Shown here one piece after another: positions 45,027 through 55,116 of a stretch of DNA of 64,000 nucleotides. A program made the position numbers and the translations under genes. Position 1 is the stretch's first letter. The number at the start of each line of letters is the position of its first letter. This stretch comes from Mycolicibacterium aubagnense (lineage in GTDB: Bacteria > Actinomycetota > Actinomycetes > Mycobacteriales > Mycobacteriaceae), in assembly GCF_010730955.1 (NCBI RefSeq), contig NZ_AP022577.1:1054001-1118000 (forward strand), read 5' to 3'. A model generated the notes under the pieces. That model was not told the DNA's origin. It was given only the letters and a program-made list of their open reading frames with translations, and ran no database searches.

Positions 45027-45434
45027 CTAACCGACCGTCAGGCGCTCCAGCGCACTCTTGATGATCGGCGCTGCCTCGTGCATCACGGCCCGCAGTGGAC
45101 CCGCCGCTTCGTCGGGCAAGACATCGCGCGACCAGAGGAAACGGCAGCGCTGCGGACCGGCGGCAATCACCTCCATCACGGCATTGTCGTGCGCCGGCCC
45201 GGCGTCACCGGTCAGTGAATAGGCGATCCGGCAACTGCCTTCATCGCGACTGACCAGGCGTTCCCTGGCGACGAAACCGTCGGCGAATGTCACAACGCGA
45301 ACGTCGCCCGTCGCCTCGGAGGACACCACGAAGCCCGGGGCCATGCCCACGGGGCCGACCTCCCAATCCCCGATCACCTGCCACACCGCAGCGCAATCAG
45401 CTTCAACATCGAACTCAACGCGAATGAATGCCAT
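45027..45434 (-). CDS. SRPBCC (START-like) family protein
   Basis: A 135-residue protein of the polyketide cyclase/dehydrase-type helix-grip fold, which binds small hydrophobic ligands: opening FIRVEFDVEADCAAVWQVIG, a central VVSSEATGDVRVVTFADGF, and the closing long helix PLRAVMHEAAPIIKSALERL. Function unknown. It is divergent from an AraC-type regulator, with both starts within 100 bp, so the regulator probably controls it. The frame is open to 45596 but the extra residues are antisense to the AraC gene. Confidence 0.75.
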   Translation of the reverse strand: MAFIRVEFDVEADCAAVWQVIGDWEVGPVGMAPGFVVSSEATGDVRVVTFADGFVARERLVSRDEGSCRIAYSLTGDAGPAHDNAVMEVIAAGPQRCRFLWSRDVLPDEAAGPLRAVMHEAAPIIKSALERLTVG

Positions 45435-45534
45435 GGCATCAGTCTGGGCAGCGTCCGAGTGGATGTCTTGAACATCCTTGCGGACCGTCGCGGTCGCCCC
45501 GGCGGTGTCGGTCCCCACCGCTAACGTCCACGAC

Positions 45535-46356
45535 ATGTTGACCGCCACCCCGCTGATCGCGCGACCCCACTTCAGCGTCACGACCTGGCGGTGCACCGGT
45601 GAGGACGAAGCCTGGTCCGAGCCGGAATGCGCGATCGATGGGCGCGTGGTGCTGGTGCGTTCGGGAAGTTTTCACCGCCGCGGCTCCGGCGGTCCGGTCG
45701 AACACGATGCGACGCTCGGCTATCTCGGGGAGCCTGGGGAGCGCGAGCATTTCGCCCACCCGCACGGCGACGACGTGTGCACATCAGTCCAGCTCAGCGC
45801 CGAAAGCTGGTGGCAGCTGGCCGGCGAACCGCAGCGGACCGGGTCCGCGCCGGTTTATGTCGACGCCCGACTTGAACTCGCACATCGCCGGTTGCTGGTC
45901 AATGTCGGCAGCGACCCCGACTATCGGGTCGCCGAGCAACTGGTACTGCTGGTGGGCGGGGCACTACGGTCCGCGGCGAAGCGGCCGATCCCAGCCTCCG
46001 ATTCGCCGGCTCAGACTTCGGAGCGGCGATTGGTTGCGCGGGCCCGCGAGGCGATCAGGCACGGCGATGCCGCTGCCGCGGGACTGTTCCCCCTCGCGGC
46101 CGCCCTCGGGGTGTCTCCCTACCGGCTGAGCCGATCGTTCAGCAACGAACTTGGAGTCTCGGTGACGCGGTATCGCAACCGGGTCCGCGTCGGACGGGCT
46201 CTCGACCATCTGCACCGCGGCGACACCACGCTCGCCGATGTCGCGGCCACGCTGGGGTTCGCCGACCAGGCCCACTTCTGCCGAACACTACGTGAGCAAA
46301 CGGGGTACACCCCGACCGTGGTCAGGCGCGAACTGCGGCGCATCGCCGCGGGCTAG
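45535..46356 (+). CDS. AraC-family transcriptional regulator
   Basis: A 273-residue protein with an N-terminal cupin-like sensing domain (RPHFSVTTWRCTGED, RSGSFHRRG, FAHPHGDDV) and a C-terminal double helix-turn-helix (residues about 175-270: LFPLAAALGVSPYRLSRSFS, RVGRALDHLHRGDTTLADVA, GFADQAHFCRTLREQTGYTP). The ATG at 45535 has no ribosome site and may be leaderless. It probably regulates the divergent SRPBCC gene; its ligand is unknown. Confidence 0.88.
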   Translation: MLTATPLIARPHFSVTTWRCTGEDEAWSEPECAIDGRVVLVRSGSFHRRGSGGPVEHDATLGYLGEPGEREHFAHPHGDDVCTSVQLSAESWWQLAGEPQRTGSAPVYVDARLELAHRRLLVNVGSDPDYRVAEQLVLLVGGALRSAAKRPIPASDSPAQTSERRLVARAREAIRHGDAAAAGLFPLAAALGVSPYRLSRSFSNELGVSVTRYRNRVRVGRALDHLHRGDTTLADVAATLGFADQAHFCRTLREQTGYTPTVVRRELRRIAAG

Positions 46357-46449
46357 AGGTCCGAACGGCGGCTATCCGGCAGAAGCTTCGGGCGTCAGCT
46401 CGCCGGACTATTGTCCGAGAGCAAGCAGAAACCAAATACGGAGGCGTCA

Positions 46450-46866
46450 ATGTCAAGCCGTCAGGAACACCCCAACAACGCGGCCGGCGTGCCGATGATT
46501 TTCCCGGTGTGGTTGGAGAACTTCCAGATCAAGTACATCAACCCGGCGTTGCGCCCACTCTCCAAGAAGCTCCCCGGGTTCTCGGTGATCAAGCACCGCG
46601 GCCGCACGTCGGGCAAGGAATTCGAGACCATCGTCACCTCGTACCGCAAGGGCGACGTGCTGGCGGTCGCGCTGGCCCACGGCAAGACCAACTGGGTCAA
46701 GAACGTGCTGGCCGCCGGCGAAGCCGACATCCACGTCTCTCGGAAAGACCTGCACCTGGTCAACCCGCGGGTACTGCCGGCAGGCACCGTCGACCCGTCG
46801 CTGCCGCGGATTGCGCAGATGGCGGCGAAGCGCACCGGCGTCTTCGTCGCCGACATCGCCCACTGA
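46450..46866 (+). CDS. Deazaflavin (F420)-dependent nitroreductase-family protein, Ddn-like
   Basis: A 138-residue split-barrel protein of the Ddn/F420-binding family abundant in mycobacteria: WLENFQIKYINPALRPLSKK, the phosphate/F420 region IKHRGRTSGKEFETIVTSYR, and HGKTNWVKNVLAAGEADIH. Family members bind F420 or other cofactors and reduce quinones, nitro compounds or unsaturated lipids; the substrate is unknown. The start at 46450 has GGAGG five nt upstream. A very strong hairpin follows its stop. Confidence 0.82.
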   Translation: MSSRQEHPNNAAGVPMIFPVWLENFQIKYINPALRPLSKKLPGFSVIKHRGRTSGKEFETIVTSYRKGDVLAVALAHGKTNWVKNVLAAGEADIHVSRKDLHLVNPRVLPAGTVDPSLPRIAQMAAKRTGVFVADIAH

Positions 46867-46867
46867 C

Positions 46868-46903
46868 AACGGTGGCCACGCTGGAACCAGCGTGGCCACC
46901 GTT
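46868..46903. terminator. Perfect 17-bp hairpin between convergent genes
   Basis: AACGGTGGCCACGCTGG (46868-46884) is followed by AA and its exact complement (46887-46903). The stem is perfect and GC-rich, lies one base after the Ddn-like stop and 10 bp before the convergent membrane-protein stop, so it can end transcription from both sides. Confidence 0.8.
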
Positions 46904-46913
46904 ACGTCAGCGA

Positions 46914-47474
46914 CTACTTGCAGATGTCGCTGACCTGCTTGCTGTCGGCGCCGGCGTCGTCCAGGCGCACCTTCTGCTGCGGATCGTCGGTCTGCGCGCC
47001 GGACGTCGCCGCAGCCCCGATGTCCAACAGCGTGTTCGCGTACTTCCGCGCCGCCGTCGCAAGGTCGGCCGGGGCGGCCGGATCGATCCGGTTCAACAGG
47101 TACTGGCCACCGGTGATCAGTGCCAAGCGAGCGTTGGCCGCGACAGCCAGCGCGCCCGTCGTGTCCTCCGGCCCGCCGGGAGCCGTCAGGTTGGTGTTGA
47201 TCGCGATGCCCTTGCTCACGGTCTTCATGGCATCACAGACCGCGATCTTGGCCGTGTCCTGCTCGGCCTGTGTATACGTCTTGTCCTGATGCTTCACCTC
47301 GTACAAGGCGTAGCCCCCGATAGCGGCAGCGATCAGGCCGATGACCACGGCGGCGATCGCGATGATCTGCGTGACGGACACCGATCCGCCACCCGACGCC
47401 GACGCCGCGTCGGAGTCCTTTGCCGCCTTGTTCAGCGTGGTGGTCTTGTCTTCGGACTTCTCGTCTTCTGGCAT
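46914..47474 (-). CDS. Single-pass membrane protein of unknown function
   Basis: A 186-residue protein: acidic, Lys/Ser-rich cytoplasmic N-terminus (1-33), one hydrophobic helix (about 36-57, IIAIAAVVIGLIAAAIGGYAL), then an extracytoplasmic Ala/Asp-rich domain with two cysteines (AVCDAMKTV near residue 80 and SDICK at the C-terminus) that may form a disulfide. Proteins of this layout are common in mycobacteria and often annotated as Mce-associated or hypothetical. I do not recognise a specific family. It lies 22 bp after nadC on the same strand. Confidence 0.75.
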   Translation of the reverse strand: MPEDEKSEDKTTTLNKAAKDSDAASASGGGSVSVTQIIAIAAVVIGLIAAAIGGYALYEVKHQDKTYTQAEQDTAKIAVCDAMKTVSKGIAINTNLTAPGGPEDTTGALAVAANARLALITGGQYLLNRIDPAAPADLATAARKYANTLLDIGAAATSGAQTDDPQQKVRLDDAGADSKQVSDICK

Positions 47475-47496
47475 GACCGTGATAGTAGCGGCCGGG

Positions 47497-48354
47497 CTAC
47501 GTATCGAGTCCGACGTCGAGGACCCGCACCGAATGTGTCAGGGCGCCAATGGCGAGGTAGTCCACCCCGGTCGCGGCGTAGGCCGCTGCCGAGTCCAGGC
47601 TCAGCCCGCCCGACGATTCCAGTTTGGTGCCGGGGGCACGGACATCGCGGCGCTGCACCGCGATCTGCGTCTGCCAGACCGGGAAGTTGTCCAGCAGTAC
47701 CAATTCAACGTTCTCGCCGAGGATTTCATCGAGCTGCTCGAGGGAATCCACCTCGACCTCACACGGCAGCTCAGGCGCCGCGGCACGCACCGCCTGCAGG
47801 GCCGCGAGCACCGAACCGGCGGCCGCGACGTGGTTGTCCTTGATCAGCGCGGCATCGCCGAGCCCCAGCCGATGGTTCACGCCGCCCCCGACCCGCACGG
47901 CGTACTTCTGCAGTAACCGCAATCCCGGCAAGGTCTTTCGGGTATCGCGGATGGCCGCATCAGTTCCGGACACCGCGTGCACCCAACGGGCAGTCTCCGA
48001 CGCGATACCCGACAGATGGCAGACGAGGTTGAGCATGGTGCGTTCGGCCGTCAGCAGGGCCCGCGTCGGCGCCTCGACGGTCAGCACCGCGTCGCCGGGT
48101 TTGACCTCCGCGCCGTCCTCGGCCCGGTCCCGAATCTGGTAGGCGCCCGCGCCGATCACCTTGTCCAGCACCAGAACCGCGAGGTCCAGGCCGGCGATGA
48201 CACCCGCCTGTCGCGACACCATCGACGCGACGGTGGTGGCGTCGGCGGGCACCGTCGCCACCGAAGTGACGTCCGGCCCGTAGCGCAGGTCTTCGTCGAG
48301 CGCGCGATCGATGATCGCGTGCGCGTCCGCCAATTCCGCTGCACTGAGCGACAT
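47497..48354 (-). CDS. nadC: Nicotinate-nucleotide pyrophosphorylase (carboxylating)
   Basis: NadC joins quinolinate to PRPP and releases CO2, giving nicotinate mononucleotide for NAD synthesis. The 285-residue protein, the length I recall for M. tuberculosis NadC, shows RTMLNLVCHLSGIA, the substrate-binding DTRKTLPGLRLLQKYAV, GGGVNHRLGLGDAALIKDNH, and ELPCEVEVDSLEQL. The ATG at 48354 follows GAAGG at five nt, so the ATG-like extension to 48378 is not needed. Third gene of nadA-nadB-nadC. Confidence 0.95.
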   Translation of the reverse strand: MSLSAAELADAHAIIDRALDEDLRYGPDVTSVATVPADATTVASMVSRQAGVIAGLDLAVLVLDKVIGAGAYQIRDRAEDGAEVKPGDAVLTVEAPTRALLTAERTMLNLVCHLSGIASETARWVHAVSGTDAAIRDTRKTLPGLRLLQKYAVRVGGGVNHRLGLGDAALIKDNHVAAAGSVLAALQAVRAAAPELPCEVEVDSLEQLDEILGENVELVLLDNFPVWQTQIAVQRRDVRAPGTKLESSGGLSLDSAAAYAATGVDYLAIGALTHSVRVLDVGLDT

Positions 48355-48370
48355 CAGAACCTTCTCTCCC

Positions 48371-49987
48371 TCATGCACGGGCAGCTGAGCTGCCCACTCC
48401 TACAGGCATCGCCACGACGGCGCAGCCGGTGCCGTCCAGCCGAACATCGATGGATACGCCGAACGCCGAATCCCGGTCCGGCCGGTCGCTGCGGTGGTGG
48501 CAGCCACGGGATTCGGCCCGCGCCGCCGCGGCTGTCGCGACCGCCGACGCCGTCACCGTCAGCGCCGCATCCTCGACGGCGGCCCGGTTCGTCATGGCCT
48601 TGCCGCGCGCCCCGGTCAGCAATTCGCCCAGTTGTCCCAGCCCCGCGGCGTCACGCACGACGGATGCGTAGCGCGTCATGCCGCGCTGGAGCGCATCCCG
48701 ATCCAGTGCGGGCCGCTTGCCCAAATCCGGCTCCGGGACCCGGTTTCCGCCGCCGGCCGCACGGGCCTGCTCCGCTGCCGCACGGCCGGCCCGGCCACCG
48801 ACGACCAGTCCCTCCAACAGGCTGTTGGAGGCCAGGCGGTTGCCGCCGTGCATACCGGTGCGCCCGACCTCGCCGGCGGCGAACAGGCCCGCCATCTCCG
48901 TGCGCCCGTGCACGTCGGTAACCACGCCGCCGCAGCTGTAGTGGGCCCCAGGTACCACCGGAATCGGTTGACGCGCAGGGTCGATACCGGCGGCGAGGCA
49001 TGCGGCCGTGACGGTCGGGAACCTTGCGGCGACGTCGGGGACGCTGCGGGCGTCGAGGTAGACGTAGTCGTCTCCGGTGGCGGACAGGCGCGCGTCGATG
49101 GCCGCGGCCACGATGTCGCGCGGCGCCAGGTCGCCCATCGGGTGCACGCCGTCGGTGACCGAGTCGCCACGGCGGTCACGCAGGATCGCCCCTTCGCCGC
49201 GCAGCGCTTCGGTGATCAACGGGCAACGACCGCCGGCCGCGCCGGTGTACAGCATGGTGGGGTGGAACTGGATGAACTCGATATCGCGGACCGGTAGTCC
49301 GGCGCGCAGCGCGAGGGCGATGCCGTCGCCGGTGGACCCGTCCGGGTTGGTGGTCGCGGTGTACAGCTGCCCCAGCCCGCCGGTCGCCAGGATCACCGAC
49401 GGCGCCGTCAGCACACCGGGTCCCTCAGGGCTCAGGACCAGCAGTCCGCTGACCACGCCGTCGTGGTGCAGCACCTGCAGCGCAACATGATTGGGCCGGA
49501 TGTCCAGTGTCTGCGTCGCGGCTGCCAGGGCTCTTTGCACCTCGGCCCCGGTGGCGTCGCCGCCGGCGTGGATGATGCGGCGGCGGCTGTGCCCGCCCTC
49601 GCGGGTCAGTGACCAGTCCCCCGGCCCAACTTCGTCGAAAGCCGCACCGGCGCCGACCAATTCACGCACCGCGGCATAACCGTCGGCGACGATCGAGGTG
49701 ACCGCCTCGACGTCGCACAGGCCGGCACCCGCCGCGACGGTGTCGGCGACATGCGCGTGCACCGAGTCGTCGGTGTCAGGGATCACGACCGCGATGCCAC
49801 CCTGTGCGTACGCAGTTGCCGTCTCGCCGGACTTACCGACGACCACGACGCGGCTGCCGGCCAGTTGCGCCGCGCGGGCGGCTGCCAGGCCGGCCACCCC
49901 CGTGCCGACGACGACGACGTCAGCTCGTTGGCGCCAATAGCCGCGTCCGCCGCACGCGGCCAGCCTCCCAGGCGTGGAGGCCGTCAT
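48371..49987 (-). CDS. nadB: L-aspartate oxidase
   Basis: NadB is an FAD enzyme that oxidises aspartate to iminoaspartate, the partner of NadA in quinolinate formation. The 538-residue protein has the FAD loop VVVVGTGVAGLAAARAA, AYAQGGIAVVI, EGGHSRRRIIHAGGDATG, EFIQFHPTMLYT, HYSCGGVVTDVHGRTEMAG and GNRLASNSLLEGLVVG. The ATG at 49987 starts two bases from the nadA TAG, so translation is coupled. The C-terminus is longer and Ala/Arg-rich, as in other actinobacteria. Confidence 0.95.
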   Translation of the reverse strand: MTASTPGRLAACGGRGYWRQRADVVVVGTGVAGLAAARAAQLAGSRVVVVGKSGETATAYAQGGIAVVIPDTDDSVHAHVADTVAAGAGLCDVEAVTSIVADGYAAVRELVGAGAAFDEVGPGDWSLTREGGHSRRRIIHAGGDATGAEVQRALAAATQTLDIRPNHVALQVLHHDGVVSGLLVLSPEGPGVLTAPSVILATGGLGQLYTATTNPDGSTGDGIALALRAGLPVRDIEFIQFHPTMLYTGAAGGRCPLITEALRGEGAILRDRRGDSVTDGVHPMGDLAPRDIVAAAIDARLSATGDDYVYLDARSVPDVAARFPTVTAACLAAGIDPARQPIPVVPGAHYSCGGVVTDVHGRTEMAGLFAAGEVGRTGMHGGNRLASNSLLEGLVVGGRAGRAAAEQARAAGGGNRVPEPDLGKRPALDRDALQRGMTRYASVVRDAAGLGQLGELLTGARGKAMTNRAAVEDAALTVTASAVATAAAARAESRGCHHRSDRPDRDSAFGVSIDVRLDGTGCAVVAMPVGVGSSAARA

Positions 49988-49989
49988 CA

Positions 49990-51003
49990 CTATTCCCCGC
50001 CGCCGGGCTGCCCGATCCCGATCATGCGCTGCACGCTCAACCGAGCTGCGGCTGCGACGTCCTCGTCGACGTGAACTTCGTCGGCACCGTCCCGCAGGCA
50101 GCGCAGCAGCGCGGCCGGCGTGATCATCTTCATGTAGGGGCAGGAGGCCCGATCATTGACGGCCAGAAATTCGGTTTCCGGTGCGGCACGGCGCAACTGG
50201 TGCAGCATGCCGATCTCGGTGGCGACCAGCACCTGCTTGGCCTTGGTATCCCGGGCGGCGTCGAGCATGCCGCCGGTGGACAGGATCTTCACCCGGTCGT
50301 CGGGCACGGCGCCCTCGCCCGCCAGATACAGAGCCGATGTTGCACAACCACATTCGGGGTGCACGAACAGTTCGGCGTCGGGGTGCGAGCGGGCCTGGTC
50401 GGCGAGCTCGTCACCGTTGATGCCGGCATGCACGTGGCACTCGCCGGCCCAGATGTGCAGGTTGTCCCGTCCGGTCATGCGGCGCACGTGCGCACCGAGG
50501 AACTGGTCGGGGCAGAACAGCACGGTCTTGTCCGCGGGAATCGAGGCGACCACCTCGACGGCGTTGGACGACGTGCAGCAGATGTCGGTGAGTGCTTTGA
50601 CGGCCGCGGTGGTGTTCACGTAGGACACCACCACCGCGTCCGGGAAGTCGGCCTTCCAGGCCCGCAGATCGTCCGCGGTGATCGAGTCGGCCAGCGAGCA
50701 GCCCGCCCGCTGGTCCGGGATCAGGACGGCCTTGGCCGGTGACAGGATCTTGGCGGTCTCGGCCATGAAGTGCACACCGCAGAACACGATGGTGTCCTCG
50801 GCGGCGTCGGCCGCGATCCGGGACAGCGCCAGCGAGTCGCCCACATGGTCGGCGATGTCCTGAATCTCGGGCAACTGGTAGTTGTGCGCGAGGATCGTGG
50901 CATTGCGCTCTTTGGCCAGGCGGCGCACCTCGTCCGCCCACTGTGCGTCGGCGACTACATCGCCGAACCCGCCTGACTCCGTCGCACGGTCCAGAACCGT
51001 CAT
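49990..51003 (-). CDS. nadA: Quinolinate synthase A
   Basis: NadA condenses iminoaspartate with dihydroxyacetone phosphate to quinolinate using a [4Fe-4S] cluster. The 337-residue protein has [66 protein letters not shown], and [10 protein letters not shown]; conserved cysteines in these blocks provide the cluster ligands. The ATG at 51003 has AAAGGAG six nt upstream. It is the first gene of the NAD operon and faces the NrtR gene across a palindromic operator. Confidence 0.95.
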   Translation of the reverse strand: MTVLDRATESGGFGDVVADAQWADEVRRLAKERNATILAHNYQLPEIQDIADHVGDSLALSRIAADAAEDTIVFCGVHFMAETAKILSPAKAVLIPDQRAGCSLADSITADDLRAWKADFPDAVVVSYVNTTAAVKALTDICCTSSNAVEVVASIPADKTVLFCPDQFLGAHVRRMTGRDNLHIWAGECHVHAGINGDELADQARSHPDAELFVHPECGCATSALYLAGEGAVPDDRVKILSTGGMLDAARDTKAKQVLVATEIGMLHQLRRAAPETEFLAVNDRASCPYMKMITPAALLRCLRDGADEVHVDEDVAAAARLSVQRMIGIGQPGGGE

Positions 51004-51014
51004 GGCCGTCTCCT

Positions 51015-51044
51015 TTGAACCTGGCCAGGTTTTCGACTTATGAT
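51015..51044 (+). promoter_or_regulatory. Promoter of nrtR (TTGAAC-N18-TATGAT), leaderless
   Basis: TTGAAC at 51015-51020 and TATGAT at 51039-51044 are 18 bp apart. A start site 7-8 bases downstream would coincide with the ATG at 51052, so the nrtR mRNA is probably leaderless. The -10 box lies inside the NrtR palindrome. Confidence 0.55.
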
Positions 51045-51051
51045 CGAAAAC
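51029..51051. promoter_or_regulatory. NrtR operator (GTTTTCGA-N7-TCGAAAAC)
   Basis: A perfect 8-bp inverted repeat with a 7-nt spacer in the nadA/nrtR divergent region, 26 bp before nadA and ending at the nrtR ATG. It is the expected type of site for a Nudix-related repressor of NAD synthesis and overlaps the nrtR -10 box, implying autoregulation together with repression of nadABC. Confidence 0.7.
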
Positions 51052-51744
51052 ATGCCACATACTAGCACTGCGCATGAAGTGCTCGCCGTCGTGTTTCAGG
51101 TGCGCGCCCTCGCCAGCAAAAAGCCGCAGCTCAGCGTGCTGCTGTGGGAACGCGCCATGGAACCGCAGCGCGGCGCGTGGTCCTTACCGGGCGGCCAGCT
51201 GCGACACGACGAAGACATGACGAGTTCAGTCCGCCGACAACTTGCCGAGAAGGTCGACCTGCGCCAACTGACCCATCTCGAGCAGCTCGCGGTCTTCTCC
51301 GATCCCGGGCGCGTGCCGGGGCCGCGCACCATCGCCTCGACCTTCCTCGGCCTGGTGCCCTCCCCCGCCACACCCGAACTGCCGGGCGACACGCGCTGGC
51401 ATCCGGTGTCGGCACTGCCGCCCATGGCCTTCGACCACGGCCCGATGATCACCCATGCGCACGCCCGGCTGGTCGCCAAGATGTCCTACACCAACATCGG
51501 ATTCGCCTTGGCGCCAAAGGAATTCACCCTCACCACGCTGCGCGACATCTACGCCGCCACCCTGGGCCACCAGGTGGATCCGACCAACCTGCAGCGCGTA
51601 CTGGCCCGGCGCGGCGTCATCACCCCGACGGGCACGACCGCCCGGTCCGGACGCAGCGGCGGCCGTCCTGCCGCGCTGTACCGGTTCACCGACTCGACAT
51701 ACCGCGTCACCGACGAGTTCGCCGCGCTACGCCCACCTAGTTAA
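51052..51744 (+). CDS. nrtR: Nudix-related transcriptional regulator of NAD synthesis (NrtR)
   Basis: A 230-residue protein: an N-terminal Nudix-like domain ([45 protein letters not shown] with a degenerate Nudix box lacking the full REUxEE pattern) and a C-terminal winged helix (about 150-225; [37 protein letters not shown]). NrtR proteins bind ADP-ribose or NAD and repress NAD genes. Its place opposite nadABC matches M. tuberculosis Rv1593c. I prefer the leaderless ATG at 51052 over 51040, which lies within the operator. Confidence 0.88.
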   Translation: MPHTSTAHEVLAVVFQVRALASKKPQLSVLLWERAMEPQRGAWSLPGGQLRHDEDMTSSVRRQLAEKVDLRQLTHLEQLAVFSDPGRVPGPRTIASTFLGLVPSPATPELPGDTRWHPVSALPPMAFDHGPMITHAHARLVAKMSYTNIGFALAPKEFTLTTLRDIYAATLGHQVDPTNLQRVLARRGVITPTGTTARSGRSGGRPAALYRFTDSTYRVTDEFAALRPPS

Positions 51745-51764
51745 CCTACGGGCCGTGACGTAGG
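51745..51764. terminator. Hairpin after nrtR
   Basis: CCTACG/CGTAGG, a 6-bp stem with an 8-nt loop directly after the nrtR stop codon. There is no strong T-run; a weak terminator is possible. Confidence 0.35.
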
Positions 51765-51831
51765 TCACTTTCGGGCCACATTTCGCGAGCCAGAATTGGT
51801 TTTTAAGGGTTCCTTAAGACATGATTTCCCG

Positions 51832-53160
51832 ATGACCATGGGCAATGCAGCCAGGGCGTTCGACGCCGAGTGGATCGGCCAGCCGTACCACGAGGAGCTC
51901 CAGTCCGGCATCCGCCCCCTGCGGCCCAGCGACGACGCGTTCTACGTGCCGCCCGTCGGCTTCGAGCTCACCGCGCCCGGTACGGTCCTGCGGTCCCGCG
52001 ATGTCGAGCTCGGCTTCATGGGCGTCATCCCCCAGGGCGTCACCGCCACGCAGCTCCTGTACCGCAGCACCGACCTGGGCGGCACCCCGCACGCTGCAGT
52101 GACCACCGTGCTGCTGCCCGTCGACCACAACCCGGACAGCCGTTGTCCCATCGTGTCCTACCAGTGCGCCATCGACGCGGTCTCCGACGCCTGCTTCCCG
52201 TCCTACGCCCTGCGGCGCCGCGCCCGGGCCCTCGGCTCGGTGGCGCAGCTCGAATACATGCTCATCGCCGGCGTCCTCGCGCAGGGCTGGGCGGTGTCCA
52301 TCCCTGACCACGAAGGCACCGACGGCATCTGGGGCGCCCCGCACGAGCCCGGGTACCACATCCTCGACGGCCTGCGCGCCGCCATCAACACCGAATCACT
52401 CGGCTTGTACGCCGACGCGCCGATCGGCCTGTGGGGCTACTCGGGCGGCGGCCTCGCCAGCTCCTGGGCCGCGGAGGAATACGCGGACTATGCACCCGAG
52501 CTCAACGTCGTCGGCGCTGCCCTCGGCTCGCCGGTTGCCAACCTGGGCAACGTCTTCCGCCAGCTGAACGGCACCGCCAAAGCCGGTCTGCCGGCCACCG
52601 TCATCGCGGCGCTCATGCACATCTACCCGGGCCTGAACCGCGTCATCCACGAGCACGCCACCGAGGCAGGCAAGGCGATGCTGCGCAACATCAAGGGCAT
52701 GACGACCGCCGAGGCCGTCCTCCGGCACGCCGGGCTCGACATGGACAGCCTGTTGAAGTCGCCGCTGCATGAGGTGCTCGACACTCCCGAGGTGCAGCAT
52801 GTCTTCGAGAGCATCAAGCTGGGCAAGACCGCGCCGACCCCGCCGCTGCTGGTGATGCAGGCCGTGTACGACCAGATCATCGCGGTCGGAAACATCGACG
52901 AGCTGACCGACACCTACATCATGGGCGGCTCCCACGTGACCTACCACCGGGACATCCTCAGCGAGCACATCGTCCTGCACCCGCTGGCCGCACCGATGGC
53001 ACTGAGCTGGCTGGCCGACCGGTTCGCCGGCAAGCCGCTGGGCCCCACCGTGCGTACCTCGTGGCCGGTCCTGCTGAACCCGGCGACCTACCTCGGCTTG
53101 ATCAAGCTGGGTGTGGTCAGCACGAAGGTTCTGCTGGGACGTCCTATTGGGCGTCGGTAG
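51832..53160 (+). CDS. Secretory-lipase (LIP) family alpha/beta hydrolase
   Basis: A 442-residue lipase/esterase with the nucleophile elbow [17 protein letters not shown] and an Asp in [16 protein letters not shown] and His in [10 protein letters not shown]. The opening [21 protein letters not shown] has no clear signal peptide, though family members are often cell-envelope associated. The neighbourhood matches Rv1592c of M. tuberculosis, which I recall as a lipase induced in isoniazid responses. The ATG at 51832 is chosen because upstream in-frame residues are not protein-like; no ribosome site is visible. Its end overlaps the next gene's end by 17 bp. Confidence 0.85.
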   Translation: MTMGNAARAFDAEWIGQPYHEELQSGIRPLRPSDDAFYVPPVGFELTAPGTVLRSRDVELGFMGVIPQGVTATQLLYRSTDLGGTPHAAVTTVLLPVDHNPDSRCPIVSYQCAIDAVSDACFPSYALRRRARALGSVAQLEYMLIAGVLAQGWAVSIPDHEGTDGIWGAPHEPGYHILDGLRAAINTESLGLYADAPIGLWGYSGGGLASSWAAEEYADYAPELNVVGAALGSPVANLGNVFRQLNGTAKAGLPATVIAALMHIYPGLNRVIHEHATEAGKAMLRNIKGMTTAEAVLRHAGLDMDSLLKSPLHEVLDTPEVQHVFESIKLGKTAPTPPLLVMQAVYDQIIAVGNIDELTDTYIMGGSHVTYHRDILSEHIVLHPLAAPMALSWLADRFAGKPLGPTVRTSWPVLLNPATYLGLIKLGVVSTKVLLGRPIGRR

Positions 53161-53812
53161 CCGCAACCGCGTCGGCGCTCGGTAGCGCGACGCCCGCCGA
53201 TGCCAGGGGCGCCGGCTCCACCGGCGGCCAGGCACCCAGATCGTCGCGCTTGGTCGCCAACGTGCAGAAGAGGTACACCAGCGCGGCGACGCCGGCCGGG
53301 AAGAACAGCGTCGTCGCGATCACCCACGGCGAATGGCCGAAGAACACCGGCGGCGCCTCGACGAGGTAGCCCACCCGGTGCTCGGGAGACAGCGCCGTGG
53401 CCGCAAGGTCCGGCGTCCCGTAGCGCCAGTGCGCGACGACGGCACCGACGCCGGTGAGCGCTCCGGCCGCGGCCACATTGCCGAGCGCCAGTGCGCCGGC
53501 CAGGACCGGCCCACGGTGCGCCCGCCACTGCCACACCAGCGTGGCGGCCACCACGGCGATCACCGTCAGCAGACCAACGGCCAGCGCCCCGCCCAGGAAC
53601 ACCCGGTCCGACTCATCACCGAAGTACCCGTGAATGCGCTGACCCTTCTTGGTCAACGCCACCACGGCGTCGACGGGCGGCGCCAGAAACGCCCACAGCA
53701 CCCCACCGAGTGCGCCGGTCAGTGTCAACCCGACGACGACCCGCAGCGCGGCCGCGCGATGCGAAAGCTTCGGCTGCCGCGCGGTTTCGGCGCGCTGGAC
53801 GCCTTCGGTCAC
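53144..53812 (-). CDS. DUF2567-type integral membrane protein
   Basis: A 222-residue protein with about four hydrophobic helices (near residues 25-42, 70-92, 100-125 and 165-190) and cytoplasmic tails. It lies after bsaP with a 4-bp GTGA overlap, as Rv1591 does in M. tuberculosis. The conserved extracellular stretch [20 protein letters not shown] after the first helix and the location in the biotin operon are the only clues; function unknown. Confidence 0.8.
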   Translation of the reverse strand: MTEGVQRAETARQPKLSHRAAALRVVVGLTLTGALGGVLWAFLAPPVDAVVALTKKGQRIHGYFGDESDRVFLGGALAVGLLTVIAVVAATLVWQWRAHRGPVLAGALALGNVAAAGALTGVGAVVAHWRYGTPDLAATALSPEHRVGYLVEAPPVFFGHSPWVIATTLFFPAGVAALVYLFCTLATKRDDLGAWPPVEPAPLASAGVALPSADAVAATDAQ

Positions 53813-54047
53813 CTTTGGGTCTCCAGGTCCTTCGAGTCCACCACCCCGTGCCGTGAGCACTTGGCCCACCAGCCGTCGGGACGCACCTGCACCACCATCC
53901 GTCGACCGCATTCGGCGCAGAACCGGGGCGCCTCCAGACCGAGCTGGGCCGTGGTCGGCATGACGGCGCCGTCGACGGCATCCGCCGCGACACCGGTGTA
54001 CACGTTGAACTTGCCAGCACTGACGGGTGCGGGCAACTCGCGAGTCA

Positions 54048-54048
<1 letters not shown>
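53809..54048 (-). CDS. bsaP: Biotin synthase auxiliary protein
   Basis: A 79-residue protein directly after bioB with overlapping TGATG. It contains [10 protein letters not shown] (Cys44, Cys47) and [10 protein letters not shown] (Cys64, His67), a compact metal or iron-sulfur motif. Its size and place match Rv1590, reported recently as BsaP, an iron-sulfur protein that supports BioB turnover in mycobacteria by helping restore its auxiliary cluster. The identification rests on position, length and the cysteines. Confidence 0.82.
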
Positions 54049-55064
<1,016 letters not shown>

Positions 55065-55093
55065 TTACTCCAGGCCGACTGCGGCCTACAACT

Positions 55094-55106
55094 TGAACGG
55101 TGTTTA
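55094..55106. promoter_or_regulatory. BioQ box (TGAAC-GGT-GTTTA) between bioB and bioQ
   Basis: Near-palindrome in the divergent bioB/bioQ region, matching the TGAAC-N3-GTTnA operator known for mycobacterial and corynebacterial BioQ. The sequence TAGGAT at 55105-55110 would be the -10 box of bioQ with the transcript starting at its GTG, so the box overlaps that promoter. Confidence 0.72.
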
Positions 55107-55116
55107 GGATACAGAC

